DNA of 64,000 nt from Acidobacteriota bacterium. GTDB taxonomy: Bacteria; Acidobacteriota; Holophagae; Acanthopleuribacterales; Acanthopleuribacteraceae. This document shows, piece by piece, positions 15,963 through 25,605 of this stretch. Numbering within the stretch: the stretch's first letter is position 1; the number at the start of each line of letters is the position of its first letter. A model generated the notes under the pieces. That model was not told the origin of the DNA, did not search any database, and saw only the letters and a list, made by a program, of their open reading frames with translations. The position numbers and the translations under genes were made by a program. The stretch covers positions 186,001-250,000 of the forward strand of contig JACJWC010000005.1 of assembly GCA_020637335.1 (NCBI GenBank), written 5' to 3'.

Positions 15963-16408
15963 GATAAGGGCTCCAAATGCAATTGGTAATGGCGTTGAAA
16001 TGAACCAAACAGGGCGTTGAACTCCAACTTGAGGGGCGGATTGGAGTGATGCGGATGAAAGACGCTGGTATAGCGAATGGGATAACTCAAGACCACCTGT
16101 TTCTCAGGCTCGAGATCGAGGTTGGGGTTCTGGCCTTTTACAAGAGGTTCGCCCCACAGCGCGTATCGCGCCCCATCTTCGCCAACCAGGACCAAGGTCT
16201 TAGGGTCAATGCGGCAATCCGAGTCGTAACGCTGATTAACAAACTGCCAGCGCAGAGTTGGCCCAGGTTGTAGGGTTACGTGGATGCGCAACCACTCATC
16301 TTGAAACGTCCAGGATTGATCCTGCGCAACAAACGATTCGTTGATTTGGACCAAGGGTGGATGCAGGCACCCACCCAAGACCAAGATAAAGCTGACTAAA
16401 TATTTCAC
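15959..16408 (-). CDS. Small lipoprotein of unknown function
   Basis: A 149-residue protein with a short signal peptide ending in the lipobox LVLGGC, so it is probably a lipoprotein. The mature part is beta-rich, with the pattern of an immunoglobulin-like or DUF4352-like small domain (WLRIHVTLQPGPTLRWQFVN). I recognise no catalytic motif. It begins at GTG 16408, overlaps the transketolase subunit stop upstream, and overlaps the HExxH protein downstream. It is therefore the middle of a coupled run of four genes. Confidence 0.6.
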   Translation of the reverse strand: MKYLVSFILVLGGCLHPPLVQINESFVAQDQSWTFQDEWLRIHVTLQPGPTLRWQFVNQRYDSDCRIDPKTLVLVGEDGARYALWGEPLVKGQNPNLDLEPEKQVVLSYPIRYTSVFHPHHSNPPLKLEFNALFGSFQRHYQLHLEPLS

Positions 16409-17358
16409 TTACCCAGGAGGGTGGCGGTTTTGGCGGCGATCGCCTCACCGGTGAATCCGTATTTTTGGTACAAATCCTCAGGTTCTCCGCTTTCTCCGTA
16501 GGTTTGCATGCCCAACCGCAGCAGTTTGGCAGGTGCTTTTTCACACAGCACTTCAGCTACGGCACCACCGAGTCCACCGAAGATGGAGTGGTCTTCAACG
16601 GTTACCAAATGGCCAAAGCGCGCAGACGCAGAAACCAGGTAGTCTTCATCCAAAGGACGAATGCTGTGGAAATTGACGAGTTCAGCATCGATACCGCGTT
16701 CGGCCAGCAGCGCGACAGCTGCCATGGCGGGTTCGATCGTACCGCCCGTAGCCAGGATGGCCACGTCCTTGCCGGACTTGATGACATCCGCTTTTCCGAT
16801 TTGGAATTGGTAGTCATCGGAATGGAATTGGGGCAGGTTCTGACGGGTCAAACGCAGGTAGACAGGTCCATTGTGTTCTGCAGCCCAGCGCACAGCTTGT
16901 ACGGTCTCGCGGTGATCACCCGGTTGGATGATCGTGATGTTGGCCAGGGTGCGCAGGCAAGAAATGTCTTCCAGTGCCATTTGTGAATATCCGTCTGGGC
17001 CAATGCCAATTCCGACGTGGGTTCCGACCAATTTGACATTGGCATTGCTATAGCCAATCGACATGCGGATCTGTTCAAAACGGCCGATCAGGAAGCAGCC
17101 AAATGAGGCAATAAAGGGAATTTGACCCATAGAAGCCATGCCGGCCGCCATGGTAACCATATTGCCCTCTTGAATGCCTAGCTGGATATGGCGATGCGGG
17201 TGTTGTTTCTGAAAATCAATAGTTTTAGTGGACTTGGAGAGGTCGGCATCGACCACCACCATTTGGGGAAATTGATCAGCGATCTCAAGCAGGGCTTTGC
17301 CAAAGGACGCACGAGAGGCAGTTGGTTTTCCGGTAGAAGCAAACATGGTCAGACTCAT
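16405..17358 (-). CDS. Transketolase, C-terminal (pyrimidine-binding and C) subunit
   Basis: A 317-residue protein that is the second half of transketolase. The ThDP pyrimidine-binding domain includes the activating glutamate in IQLGIQEGNMVTMAAGMA. GTHVGIGIGPDGYSQMALED holds the family's histidine. The C-terminal domain starts near residue 190 (VAILATGGTIEPAMAAVALL). It must pair with the N-terminal subunit encoded directly upstream, with which it overlaps by ATGA. Split transketolases are common in archaea and many bacteria; they move two-carbon ketol units in the pentose phosphate pathway. Confidence 0.9.
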   Translation of the reverse strand: MSLTMFASTGKPTASRASFGKALLEIADQFPQMVVVDADLSKSTKTIDFQKQHPHRHIQLGIQEGNMVTMAAGMASMGQIPFIASFGCFLIGRFEQIRMSIGYSNANVKLVGTHVGIGIGPDGYSQMALEDISCLRTLANITIIQPGDHRETVQAVRWAAEHNGPVYLRLTRQNLPQFHSDDYQFQIGKADVIKSGKDVAILATGGTIEPAMAAVALLAERGIDAELVNFHSIRPLDEDYLVSASARFGHLVTVEDHSIFGGLGGAVAEVLCEKAPAKLLRLGMQTYGESGEPEDLYQKYGFTGEAIAAKTATLLGK

Positions 17359-18182
17359 CCTTTCAATTCCTGCAGCGCTTTTGCGGTTTCGTCGGCATTG
17401 GGCGCAGCCCCGTGCCAGTCAATGACACCTTCCATAAAACTGACGCCTTTGCCTTTCACGGTATGGGCCAGGATCAACGTCGGTTTGCTTTGGGTCAGGC
17501 GGGCTTCCTGGAACGCTTGTTCAATTTGATCCAGGTTGTGGCCGTCAATAGCGATACAGTGCCAATTAAAGGCGCGCCACTTGTCCATCAAGGGTTCCAG
17601 ATTCATGACTTCGTTGGTCGGGCCATCGATTTGACCTTTGTTGTAGTCGATGATGGCAACCAGGTTATCCAGTTTAAATTTGGGTGCGCTCAATGCCGCT
17701 TCCCAAACCTGACCTTCCTGAATTTCGCCGTCGCCCATTAGGCAGTAAACCCGTTGCGATTCGCCTTGGAGTTTGGCGCTCAGCGCACAACCCATGGCAA
17801 AGGACAAACCCATGCCAAGCGAACCGGTGCTGGCTTCAATGCCGGGCAGGAACTGATCGGAAGGATGACCTTGTAAACGCGCGTTGATTTGGCGCAACTG
17901 TTTGAGTTCTTCTTTGGGAAAATAGCCCATACCCGCCATGACGGCGTATTGGGCCGGCACACCATGGCCTTTACTCAAAACAAAACGGTCGCGACCGGGC
18001 CAAAGCGGCTCGTTGGGGCGATGCTGCATCTCGTAATGGTAAAGACTCGCGATCAGGTCAATGGCGCTTAACGAGCCGCCCGGGTGGCCGCTCCCTGCGC
18101 GATGCAACATTTCGATTATATCGATCCGATATTGGCGGATCTTCTCTACTAACTCTTTTTTTTCCAACCGGCTATTGGTCAT
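17355..18182 (-). CDS. Transketolase, N-terminal (ThDP pyrophosphate-binding) subunit
   Basis: A 275-residue subunit when started at ATG 18182, which has a purine-rich GGAGCGGGGA ribosome site; a longer frame to 18263 would add an unlikely N-terminal stretch. The ThDP-binding signature GDGEIQEGQVWEAALSA, ending in the NKGQ metal-ligand segment, and the substrate-phosphate site SGHPGGSLSA are present, as are SKGHGVPAQYAVMA and QGHPSDQFLPGIEASTGSLG. It is coupled to the C-terminal subunit gene. Together they give a normal transketolase of about 590 residues. Confidence 0.9.
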   Translation of the reverse strand: MTNSRLEKKELVEKIRQYRIDIIEMLHRAGSGHPGGSLSAIDLIASLYHYEMQHRPNEPLWPGRDRFVLSKGHGVPAQYAVMAGMGYFPKEELKQLRQINARLQGHPSDQFLPGIEASTGSLGMGLSFAMGCALSAKLQGESQRVYCLMGDGEIQEGQVWEAALSAPKFKLDNLVAIIDYNKGQIDGPTNEVMNLEPLMDKWRAFNWHCIAIDGHNLDQIEQAFQEARLTQSKPTLILAHTVKGKGVSFMEGVIDWHGAAPNADETAKALQELKG

Positions 18183-18293
18183 TCCCCGCTCCAGATTAGA
18201 TTTCGAACTCCGAACAGCCCTGAGGCCGGCGTGCCTTGCGTTCATGCAGCGGCATTCTAGCAAAGGCCACCCTGGGGATCCAGCGCTGTGCGG

Positions 18294-20033
18294 CTATTTA
18301 TCGGCCCAACTCTGACCGATGTGGGCATCGACGGCAAACGGAACATTAGGTACAAGCCACTGAATGCCCTGGATCATGCAGGATTTGAGCAGCTCCAAAC
18401 AGGCCTGCGCTTTGGATTCGGCCACCTCGACAATAATTTCATCGTGGATGATGGCCACAATATGGGCCTCGAAGGGGAGCTCGCGTGTCTTGTCCCAAAA
18501 AAGGCATAAAGCCGATTTTAAGCCTTCGGCCGCCGTCCCCTGAACCGGAATATTAAAGAGTTCGGTAACCCGAATCTCCTCACCTTCATAACTTCGAATT
18601 CGGCCTGCAGCCGTGCGCACAAAGCGGTTTTTGCGGCCTTGCCGCTCGAGTTCTTCCTGCCAATTGCGGATGCCGGCATAGTTTTGAAAAAAACGGTGAC
18701 GGAAGGTGGTGGCCTGGTCCAGACTCATATCCACGCCGTAGGAATTGCGGGCTGATTGCATGAGCCCATTCGGACCCATGGCGTAAATCAACCCGAAATT
18801 AATGGCTTTTGCGGCTTGGCGTTCAGAGGCCGAAACCTCATCGATGTTTTTGTTCATGCTCAGTGCCGCGGTCAGGCGATGCAGATCCCAGCCATTGCGG
18901 TAGGCTTCCAACATGGTGCGATCATGGGCCAACCCGGCTGCAACGCGCAATTCGACCTGTGAGTAATCAGCGATGATGAAGCAATTGCCTGGCTCTGGCA
19001 CAAAGCAAGAACGAATCTCTTTTTCGCGCGGAACCTGTTGGATATTGGGCTCCGAACAGGCGAATCGACCCGATGCTGAAGCGATCTGAAAATACGAGGA
19101 ATGGACCCGCCCCGTTTCGGGCAAAACACATTGGGCAATTTGCTGCATGGTCGCGGTCAGGATGCGGTTTAAATGCCGATAGGCCAGCAAATCGGATATC
19201 ACCGGAAACTGGTTTTCCCATTGCTTGAGCTGGCTTTCAGATGTGCCCTGTAGATCCACGCCAATGGCGCGTAAGGCACTCAGCACCTGTTCTGGTGCAT
19301 TGAGATTGAGGGTGTTCATGCCGGGCAAATCATCGGGCAGACGCAACTGGGTCAGCAATTGGCGTTCAAGTTCATCGCGTTTGGCTTGCCAGATGGCGCT
19401 TTGTTTTTGCCATTTTTCCAGGTCGACCCGCACACCGCGCCACTCCATGATGGCCACGGGCATGACGGTTCGGAACTCCAACTGGGAGACGCGGCCCAAT
19501 TTAAGGCGTTTTAGGCGTTCGGCCAGGATGGGTTGCAGTTTGAGCAGGATTTCGACATCGCTAGCGGCGTAGAGGACTTGCTCCTCACTCAGTTCGCCGG
19601 ACCAATCGCTGACCTGCTGGCTCTTATCCAAAACAACATTGAGGTAACGCTTCACCGTAGCGGCCAGCGAGTGGCGCTGGTCCGAGTTGCCCAAGGCCAG
19701 CAGTTGAGAGGCGAGGAACGTACAGAACACAGGGGCGACCACACGGCCGGTGTGGTGGTAGATGTGCTTGAGATCAAATTTGGCATTGTGCAGGACTTTG
19801 AGAACGGATGGCGATTCAAGGATCTCCCAAACCCATTCAGGCGGTTGCACTTTGTCCATGTCAAAAACAAAAGTGCCGTCCTCAGTGGCCAGCTGTAACA
19901 AGCGGATACGGCTCTGCTGCGGAATGAGTCCATTCGGGCCTGCCGTCTCAATGTCGAGTGCGACCATCGCAGCGTTTTTGAGCGGTTCCAAAGCAGTTAA
20001 ATGATGCGGTTGGGTAAGGAAATGCAAGGCCAT
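18294..20033 (-). CDS. Family A DNA polymerase with 3'-5' exonuclease but no 5'-3' exonuclease
   Basis: A 579-residue protein against ~930 for full PolI. Residues ~15-190 are a DnaQ/RNase D-like exonuclease with intact motifs DIET (Exo I), HNAKFDLKHI (Exo II) and YAASDVEILL (Exo III). Residues ~200-579 form a family A polymerase: motif A DYSQVELRVAAGLAHD, motif B RQAAKAINFGLIYAMG and motif C HDE. The FEN-like 5' nuclease is absent. Similar Klenow-only enzymes are found in some bacteria beside a full PolI and in phages. No other replication gene is near. Whether this is the only PolI cannot be told from this window. Confidence 0.88.
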   Translation of the reverse strand: MALHFLTQPHHLTALEPLKNAAMVALDIETAGPNGLIPQQSRIRLLQLATEDGTFVFDMDKVQPPEWVWEILESPSVLKVLHNAKFDLKHIYHHTGRVVAPVFCTFLASQLLALGNSDQRHSLAATVKRYLNVVLDKSQQVSDWSGELSEEQVLYAASDVEILLKLQPILAERLKRLKLGRVSQLEFRTVMPVAIMEWRGVRVDLEKWQKQSAIWQAKRDELERQLLTQLRLPDDLPGMNTLNLNAPEQVLSALRAIGVDLQGTSESQLKQWENQFPVISDLLAYRHLNRILTATMQQIAQCVLPETGRVHSSYFQIASASGRFACSEPNIQQVPREKEIRSCFVPEPGNCFIIADYSQVELRVAAGLAHDRTMLEAYRNGWDLHRLTAALSMNKNIDEVSASERQAAKAINFGLIYAMGPNGLMQSARNSYGVDMSLDQATTFRHRFFQNYAGIRNWQEELERQGRKNRFVRTAAGRIRSYEGEEIRVTELFNIPVQGTAAEGLKSALCLFWDKTRELPFEAHIVAIIHDEIIVEVAESKAQACLELLKSCMIQGIQWLVPNVPFAVDAHIGQSWADK

Positions 20034-20342
20034 AAGCGTGGAAGCCTACCCTACCCTTTCCGCAGCGGAAAAGCAACGTCGTTCAGAGTCTGGCTTGCCA
20101 GGAAAAAGGAAGGTCTCCAACAACCCGGCCCAAGGATCCTTTGTGGACAGGCCCCGACCCAGCGCAAATGCCTTTTTATTGTGCTTGATTCTGGCCTCTG
20201 GCAACTTGTTCCAGCCAGCTTGGCCAACCCCAGCCAAGGATCTGCTCAGCACGGGTACTGCCAAGCTGGCTTGTGCTTGCCCCTTGGTGGAAAAGCTGCT
20301 AAACCTTGCAGTACTTTATCCTTGCGCGAAGGGACCTCTGAA
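20034..20342. other. Divergent intergenic region, polymerase to potA
   Basis: 309 bases between the polymerase start (minus) and the potA start (plus), so promoters for both should lie here. Open frames cross it but show no recognisable protein or ribosome site. I see no clear sigma-70 boxes, repeat or riboswitch-like fold. Confidence 0.5.
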
Positions 20343-21503
20343 TTGGAACATTTCCTTGAGTTTCGGGGTGTCAGTAAATTTTTTGGCAAAACCAAAGCCG
20401 TGGATCATGTGGACTTGGCCGTTCAACGCGGAGAGATTTTTTCGTTGTTGGGCCCGAGCGGCTGTGGGAAAACAACGCTTTTACGTATGGTCGCTGGATT
20501 CGAGAAACCGGATTCCGGATCGATTCTGTTGAACGGGGAAGACATCACCCATGTGCCGCCGCATCGGCGTAAGGTCAACACCATCTTTCAGAATTACGCT
20601 TTGTTCCCGCATATGTCGGTCCGTCACAACATCGCCTTTGGACCGAAAACAGCCAAATGGAGCAAGGCCGAAACCGATCAAGCGGTGGATCATATGTTGC
20701 ATTTGGTGCAATTGGCAGAGCACGCGGAAAAGCGCATAAGCCAGTTGAGTGGCGGTCAGAAACAACGCGTCGCAATCGCACGTGCCCTGATTCTCAAGCC
20801 CCAGGTTTTGCTGTTGGACGAACCGTTGGCGGCGTTGGACCTCAAGTTGCGCCAGCATATGTTGATGGAACTCGACCAAATCCACGACGAAGTCGGCATT
20901 ACCTTTTTGTTTGTCACCCACGATCAGGGTGAGGCGATGAGTTTGAGTGACCGAATCGCGGTCATGAACAAAGGCCGGATTGAACAGATCGGCACACCCA
21001 GCCAAATTTATGAGGCACCGCACAGCTCGTTTGTGGCGGCTTTCATCGGTGATGCGAATTTTCTCGATGGTACGGTGGCAAACCTGGTCCAGAACGATTA
21101 CAGCAGCTTGAGAATAAAAGGGTTTCCGGATTTAATCTGCTTCAACGACAAACGCATGGAGCAAGGAAAACCCGTTCACTGGATCATCCGCCCTGAAAAA
21201 ATTGGTATTAGCGCCGAAGAACCATCAAACCCACATCCGTTGCTCAACAGAGTCCAAGGTGTCGTGGAAGATGTGGTCTACTTGGGCAGCCAAACCAAAT
21301 TTTGGGTCCAGGTCGAGGAAAAACGCATCATGGTCCTGCAGCAGCATCGGCGTTTTCTTTTGGATGAGAAACCGATTAAATGGGGCGATTCTGTGCATTT
21401 GTTCTGGCACGCCGATGACGGGTACATGTTGGACTCCTTCCAACCTGAGGACCAGGCTGACGATTCAAAATGGGTATCCCCATCGGCGAGCATACGCCCG
21501 TGA
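20343..21503 (+). CDS. potA: Spermidine/putrescine ABC transporter ATP-binding protein PotA
   Basis: 386 residues, starting at TTG 20343 with AAGGGA eight bases upstream; the frame stays open upstream but that stretch has no family resemblance. Walker A GPSGCGKTT, Q-loop QNYALFPHMSV, signature LSGGQKQRVAIARAL, Walker B LLLDEPLAALD and the H-loop THDQGEAMSLSDRI are all intact. The C-terminal ~110 residues form the TOBE/OB regulatory domain. It energises polyamine uptake with PotB, PotC and PotD encoded just downstream; the gene overlaps potB. Confidence 0.92.
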   Translation: MEHFLEFRGVSKFFGKTKAVDHVDLAVQRGEIFSLLGPSGCGKTTLLRMVAGFEKPDSGSILLNGEDITHVPPHRRKVNTIFQNYALFPHMSVRHNIAFGPKTAKWSKAETDQAVDHMLHLVQLAEHAEKRISQLSGGQKQRVAIARALILKPQVLLLDEPLAALDLKLRQHMLMELDQIHDEVGITFLFVTHDQGEAMSLSDRIAVMNKGRIEQIGTPSQIYEAPHSSFVAAFIGDANFLDGTVANLVQNDYSSLRIKGFPDLICFNDKRMEQGKPVHWIIRPEKIGISAEEPSNPHPLLNRVQGVVEDVVYLGSQTKFWVQVEEKRIMVLQQHRRFLLDEKPIKWGDSVHLFWHADDGYMLDSFQPEDQADDSKWVSPSASIRP

Positions 21504-22357
21504 AACCCAATCCCAAACGCGCGGAATGGCTGTTAACCGGTCCATCGTTCATCTGGTTGATCGTGTTGTTTGTTCTACCGACCCTCCTGGTCTTTGCCAT
21601 TGCCTTTAAACCGTTTAACCCGGACGGACAATTGGGTCCGGGCTGGACCTTGGACAGTATTCGCGGCTTGGCCAATCCCAACTATCCTGCGATTGTCTGG
21701 CGAACCCTCTCGCTAAGTGCAATTACAACCTTGATTTGCCTGATTGTCGGTACGCCGACAGCCTACTTCATGGCGCGCGCAACCCGTTGGAGACAAACAC
21801 TTTTAATGCTGGTGATTGTCCCGTTTTGGACTTCGTTTTTAATTCGCATTTTTGCCTGGAAAGTCCTGCTCCACCCGGAAGGCGCCATCAAAAACTTTTT
21901 GGTGTTTGTGGGGCTGGCTGATGCCAGTACGGTCTTGTTGTATCGACCGGAAGCCGTTCTGCTGGTCTTGGTTTACACCTCGCTGCCCTTCGCCATTCTG
22001 CCGCTATATGCGGCCAGTGAGAAGTTTGATTTTTCCTTGTTGGAGGCGGCACGAGACTTGGGCGCAACCCCGTGGAAAGCCTTCCTGCACATCTTTGTGC
22101 CCGGCATCTCACGAGGCTTGTGGACAGCCATGTTAATGGTGCTAATCCCAGCTCTAGGCGCTTACGTGATTCCGGATGTGGTCGGCGGCAAAGAAGCGGA
22201 AATGATTGGCAACAAAATCGCCCAACGCACCTTCAACGATCGCAACCTACCCCACGCCAGTGGGTTATCGGCCATTCTCTCGCTCGTCATCCTGCTTCCA
22301 CTGGTGCTGGGTCAAACTTGGCAATGGTGGAACAAACGCAAAGCGGGCAAATCATGA
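21470..22357 (+). CDS. potB: Polyamine ABC transporter permease PotB
   Basis: A 295-residue permease with six membrane helices and the cytoplasmic EAA loop EAARDLGATPWKAFLHIFVPG, which docks to PotA. ATG 21470 overlaps potA by 34 bases and has no good ribosome site; GTG 21500 overlaps the potA stop as GTGA and is an equally good start, giving 285 residues. The ILPLYAASEKFDFSLLEAA region and the conserved GAYVIPDVVGG loop match PotB. It pairs with PotC to form the channel. Confidence 0.9.
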   Translation: MGIPIGEHTPVKPNPKRAEWLLTGPSFIWLIVLFVLPTLLVFAIAFKPFNPDGQLGPGWTLDSIRGLANPNYPAIVWRTLSLSAITTLICLIVGTPTAYFMARATRWRQTLLMLVIVPFWTSFLIRIFAWKVLLHPEGAIKNFLVFVGLADASTVLLYRPEAVLLVLVYTSLPFAILPLYAASEKFDFSLLEAARDLGATPWKAFLHIFVPGISRGLWTAMLMVLIPALGAYVIPDVVGGKEAEMIGNKIAQRTFNDRNLPHASGLSAILSLVILLPLVLGQTWQWWNKRKAGKS

Positions 22358-23133
22358 AGCAGCGCCTGTCCCTACCCTTCGTGATGACCCTGGCCGTTTT
22401 GTTCTTTTTTTATATTCCGATGTTGGTCCTGGTAGCCAATTCGTTTAATGCCTCCAAGTTTGGCGGGTCGTGGAAAGGCTTTTCGCTGATTTGGTACGAA
22501 ACCCTGTTCCAGGATCGGCATGTTTGGCACGCCGTCAAGGTCACCTTGATTGTGGCGCTCAGTGCCACGGCCATCAGCTCAGTTTTGGGGACCATATCGG
22601 CCTTGGCCCTGCACCGCTACCAGGGCCGATTACAACGCATGCATCAAACGCTGATATATGCGCCGCTGGTCGTACCGGACATTTTGGTCGGCATCTCGCT
22701 ATTGCTCTTGTTTGCCGCGCTCGGAATTCAGCTCAGCATCACCACCATCATTCTGGCCCACACCACGTTTTGCATGAGTTACGTCTGTATGGTGGTCCTG
22801 GCCCGACTCCAGGATTTTGACCATTCGGTCCTGGAAGCTGCTCAGGATTTGGGCGCCAATCAATGGGTCACAACGACCCGAATCTTGTTGCCGCTGATCG
22901 CGCCCGGTGTCTTGAGCGGGGCTTTGTTGGCCTTTACCCTTTCAATCGACGATTACGTGATTACCTTTTTTGTGGCTGGGCCGGGTTCCACTACTCTGCC
23001 CATCCACATCTACAGTATGATCAAACGCGGAAATATGCCCATTATCAATGCACTGTCGACCCTCATGATCAGCATGACGTTTAGTGCAGTTTGGTTGAGC
23101 CAGAAACTGGCAAAGAGGAGGATCCTTTCATGA
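22354..23133 (+). CDS. potC: Polyamine ABC transporter permease PotC
   Basis: A 259-residue permease starting at ATG 22354, which overlaps the potB stop (ATGA). It has six hydrophobic helices, the N-terminal YIPMLVLVANSFNASKFGG pattern typical of PotC, the EAA loop LEAAQDLGANQWVTTTRILL, and the conserved SIDDYVITFFVAGPG segment near the last helices. Its order in the operon and length are those of Escherichia coli potC. It works as the second membrane subunit of the PotABCD importer. Confidence 0.92.
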   Translation: MKQRLSLPFVMTLAVLFFFYIPMLVLVANSFNASKFGGSWKGFSLIWYETLFQDRHVWHAVKVTLIVALSATAISSVLGTISALALHRYQGRLQRMHQTLIYAPLVVPDILVGISLLLLFAALGIQLSITTIILAHTTFCMSYVCMVVLARLQDFDHSVLEAAQDLGANQWVTTTRILLPLIAPGVLSGALLAFTLSIDDYVITFFVAGPGSTTLPIHIYSMIKRGNMPIINALSTLMISMTFSAVWLSQKLAKRRILS

Positions 23134-24209
23134 AAATAACCCGATGGATAACAGCATTGGCCTTAGCCTTGAGCTTGGCCTGCAATTCCAAGCCCGCAAC
23201 GACGCCAAGTACCGAAACCAACGATTCGAGCGCAACGACCAGCCCCCAAACCTTGAACCTGTATACCTGGGCAGACTACATCAAACCCGAATTGGTCGAA
23301 CGCTTTGAAAAGGAAAACAACTGCAAGGTCGTGATCGATACGTTTGACAGTAATGAGGCCATGTTCGCCAAAATCAGTTCGGGTGCCACTGGCTACGACG
23401 TGATCGTACCGTCCAGCTACATGGTCCAAGTCATGGCGCGCCAGAACCTGTTAATGGACCTGGACCACAGCAAGATCCCCAACCTAAGCAATGTGGACCG
23501 CGATTACCTCAAAATTGCCTTTGATAAAGACATGAAATTCAGCGCGCCCTACATGCTCAGCTACACCGGCATCGGCTATCTGGCCAGCAAAGTTGGCGAG
23601 GTGGAACCCAGTTGGAACCTGTTTGCGGATAGTCGGTTTAACGCGCGTTGCACCCTGCTCAACGATATGCGCGAAACGATTGGCGCTGGCCTGAAATTCA
23701 ATGGCTTCTCCCTCAACTCAACAGATGAAAATGAACTGGCCAAGGCACGGGATACCGTGATTGGATGGAAAAAGAACATCGCCAAATTTGAAAATGAGCA
23801 GTACAAAAACGGAATTGCCAGTGGGGAGTTTGTGCTAGTCCACGGTTATTCTGGCGATATTTTGCAGGTCCAAGAAGAAAACGAAGATATCGTCTTCGTC
23901 CTGCCCAAAGAAGGTTATTCAATTGCCTGCGACGATTTGGTAGTGCCCAAATCAGCCAAAAACCCAGAGCTGGCATTTGCCTTTATCAACTTTATTCACG
24001 ATCCGGACGTTGCGGCCGAGAATACGGAATACATTTCTTACCTCTGCCCCAACGCATCCAGCTACACCAAGCTGAGCGCGGAGATTTTGGCTAATCCGGG
24101 TATTTTCCCGAGTCCCGAAGTCCGGGCTGTAGGCGAAGTTCTGAACGATTTGGGCGATGAGATCGTCAAGTACAACAAAATTTGGGATGAAATCAAAGCG
24201 GCCCAATAA
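23130..24209 (+). CDS. potD: Polyamine-binding lipoprotein PotD
   Basis: A 359-residue substrate-binding protein. AGAGGAGG precedes ATG 23130, which overlaps the potC stop. A lipobox ending LALSLAC and a Ser/Thr-rich linker show membrane anchoring. The mature domain begins LNLYTWADYIKPELVERFEK, the PotD/PotF pattern, with YDVIVPSSYMVQVMARQNLL and the later Asp/Glu and aromatic residues lining the polyamine site. It delivers spermidine or putrescine to PotBC. Which polyamine is preferred cannot be told. The gene ends eight bases before the terminator stem. Confidence 0.92.
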   Translation: MKITRWITALALALSLACNSKPATTPSTETNDSSATTSPQTLNLYTWADYIKPELVERFEKENNCKVVIDTFDSNEAMFAKISSGATGYDVIVPSSYMVQVMARQNLLMDLDHSKIPNLSNVDRDYLKIAFDKDMKFSAPYMLSYTGIGYLASKVGEVEPSWNLFADSRFNARCTLLNDMRETIGAGLKFNGFSLNSTDENELAKARDTVIGWKKNIAKFENEQYKNGIASGEFVLVHGYSGDILQVQEENEDIVFVLPKEGYSIACDDLVVPKSAKNPELAFAFINFIHDPDVAAENTEYISYLCPNASSYTKLSAEILANPGIFPSPEVRAVGEVLNDLGDEIVKYNKIWDEIKAAQ

Positions 24210-24216
24210 AAACCAA

Positions 24217-24249
24217 GGCCGATCGCGGCTGCGATCGGCCATTTTGTTC
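24217..24249. terminator. Bidirectional Rho-independent terminator between potD and tyrS
   Basis: A perfect 10-bp stem GGCCGATCGC-GGCT-GCGATCGGCC (24217-24240) followed by ATTTTGTTC on the plus strand. The minus strand carries TTGG then TTTTTATTGG after the stem, so it can serve tyrS too. Confidence 0.88.
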
Positions 24250-24254
24250 AAACG

Positions 24255-25523
24255 TTACTGAACGACCACTTTTTTGAAGCGCTTTTTTCCGGCGCGCAAA
24301 ATCGGATCTACCGCCAAGTCTGAAGCTTCCAGTCTGGCTTGTGGGTCAGTAATCACCCGTTCACCCATTTTGACGCCGCCGCCTTGGATCAAGCGGCGGG
24401 CTTCCGAGTTGGAGGCCGCAAATTCGGCCCGAACCAACAGTTGGAGAAAGCCGATTTCGCCCAATTCATTATGTTGAACGGCTACTTCGGGCATGTCCGC
24501 CACTTTTTGGATGGCCACCTCGCGAATGGCCGAGCTGGTCTGTACTTCACCCTGCGGATCTGCCTGACCAAAACGGGTCACCGCCGTGGCAAATGCCTGT
24601 TGGGCCGCTTCCAAACCGTGATTGAGACGCGTCGCCTCAAAGCCCAGAATTTCCTTGGCTCGGTTGATATTGGCGCCATCGGCAGTAAGCTGGGCAATTT
24701 CCGATTCGGGCAAAAAGGTGAACAGTAACAGGAAGCGTTTAACGTCCGTATCATCCACATTGCGCCAGAACTGGTAGTAATCCAAAGGCGAAGTGCGTTC
24801 AGCCGACAACCAAACGTTGCCCTCCACACTCTTGCCGAATTTGGTGCCATTGCTGTTCATGATCAGCGGAAAGGTGATGCCAAAAGTTTGTTCTTCGATG
24901 CCCATACGGCGACACAAATCAATTCCCGCAACGATATTGCCCCATTGGTCCTGGCCACCCATCTGGATACTGCACTGGTAGTCGCGCATTAAGATGTAGA
25001 AGTCATAAGCCTGCAACAACATGTAATTGAACTCGATAAAGCTCAAACCGGTTTCTAAACGCAATTTAACGGATTCAGCGGTGAGCATGCGGTTAATACT
25101 GAAGTGGCAGCCCACTTCGCGCAGAAAATCCACATAACCCAAACCCAACAACCACTGATCGTTATTAATCAGACGGCCGGCCTGACCGTCCAGATTCAAG
25201 TAGCGACTGAGTTGGGTGTGTAAGCCCGCCTGGTTTTGCTCGATTTGTTCTGCCGTTAACATTTTGCGCATTTCCGTTTTACCGGAGGGGTCACCCACAC
25301 GCGCCGTTCCACCACCTACGATGGCGATCGGTTTATGTCCCGCTTTTTGCAGATGGGCCATGGCCATAATCGGCACCAGACTGCCGACATGTAAACTGTC
25401 AGCGGTCGGATCAAACCCAACATAATAAGTGCGCGGCGTGCGCAGGTGATCGCGCAATTCCTGGTCATGCGTGGTTTGGTAAATAAACCCGCGGTTTTGA
25501 AGGGTTTCGATAATATCGGTCAT
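24255..25523 (-). CDS. tyrS: Tyrosyl-tRNA synthetase
   Basis: A 422-residue class I synthetase. The HIGH-type motif is HVGS within FDPTADSLHVGSLVPI. The tyrosine pocket includes YYVGFDPTAD, and the QMGGQDQWGNIVAGIDL block binds tyrosine. The KMSKS-type motif is GTKFGKS, as in the E. coli-like TyrS group. A C-terminal S4 RNA-binding domain (EARRLIQGGGVKMGERVITD) is present. AAGGA precedes ATG 25523. Length and motifs are normal. Confidence 0.95.
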   Translation of the reverse strand: MTDIIETLQNRGFIYQTTHDQELRDHLRTPRTYYVGFDPTADSLHVGSLVPIMAMAHLQKAGHKPIAIVGGGTARVGDPSGKTEMRKMLTAEQIEQNQAGLHTQLSRYLNLDGQAGRLINNDQWLLGLGYVDFLREVGCHFSINRMLTAESVKLRLETGLSFIEFNYMLLQAYDFYILMRDYQCSIQMGGQDQWGNIVAGIDLCRRMGIEEQTFGITFPLIMNSNGTKFGKSVEGNVWLSAERTSPLDYYQFWRNVDDTDVKRFLLLFTFLPESEIAQLTADGANINRAKEILGFEATRLNHGLEAAQQAFATAVTRFGQADPQGEVQTSSAIREVAIQKVADMPEVAVQHNELGEIGFLQLLVRAEFAASNSEARRLIQGGGVKMGERVITDPQARLEASDLAVDPILRAGKKRFKKVVVQ

Positions 25524-25605
25524 ATTGGGTTCCTTCAGCTCAGACTATTAAGGTCGAAAACCTAGCATTGAAGGAATGGGTTGTAAAGCGCCAGAAGCGG
25601 TCCTT

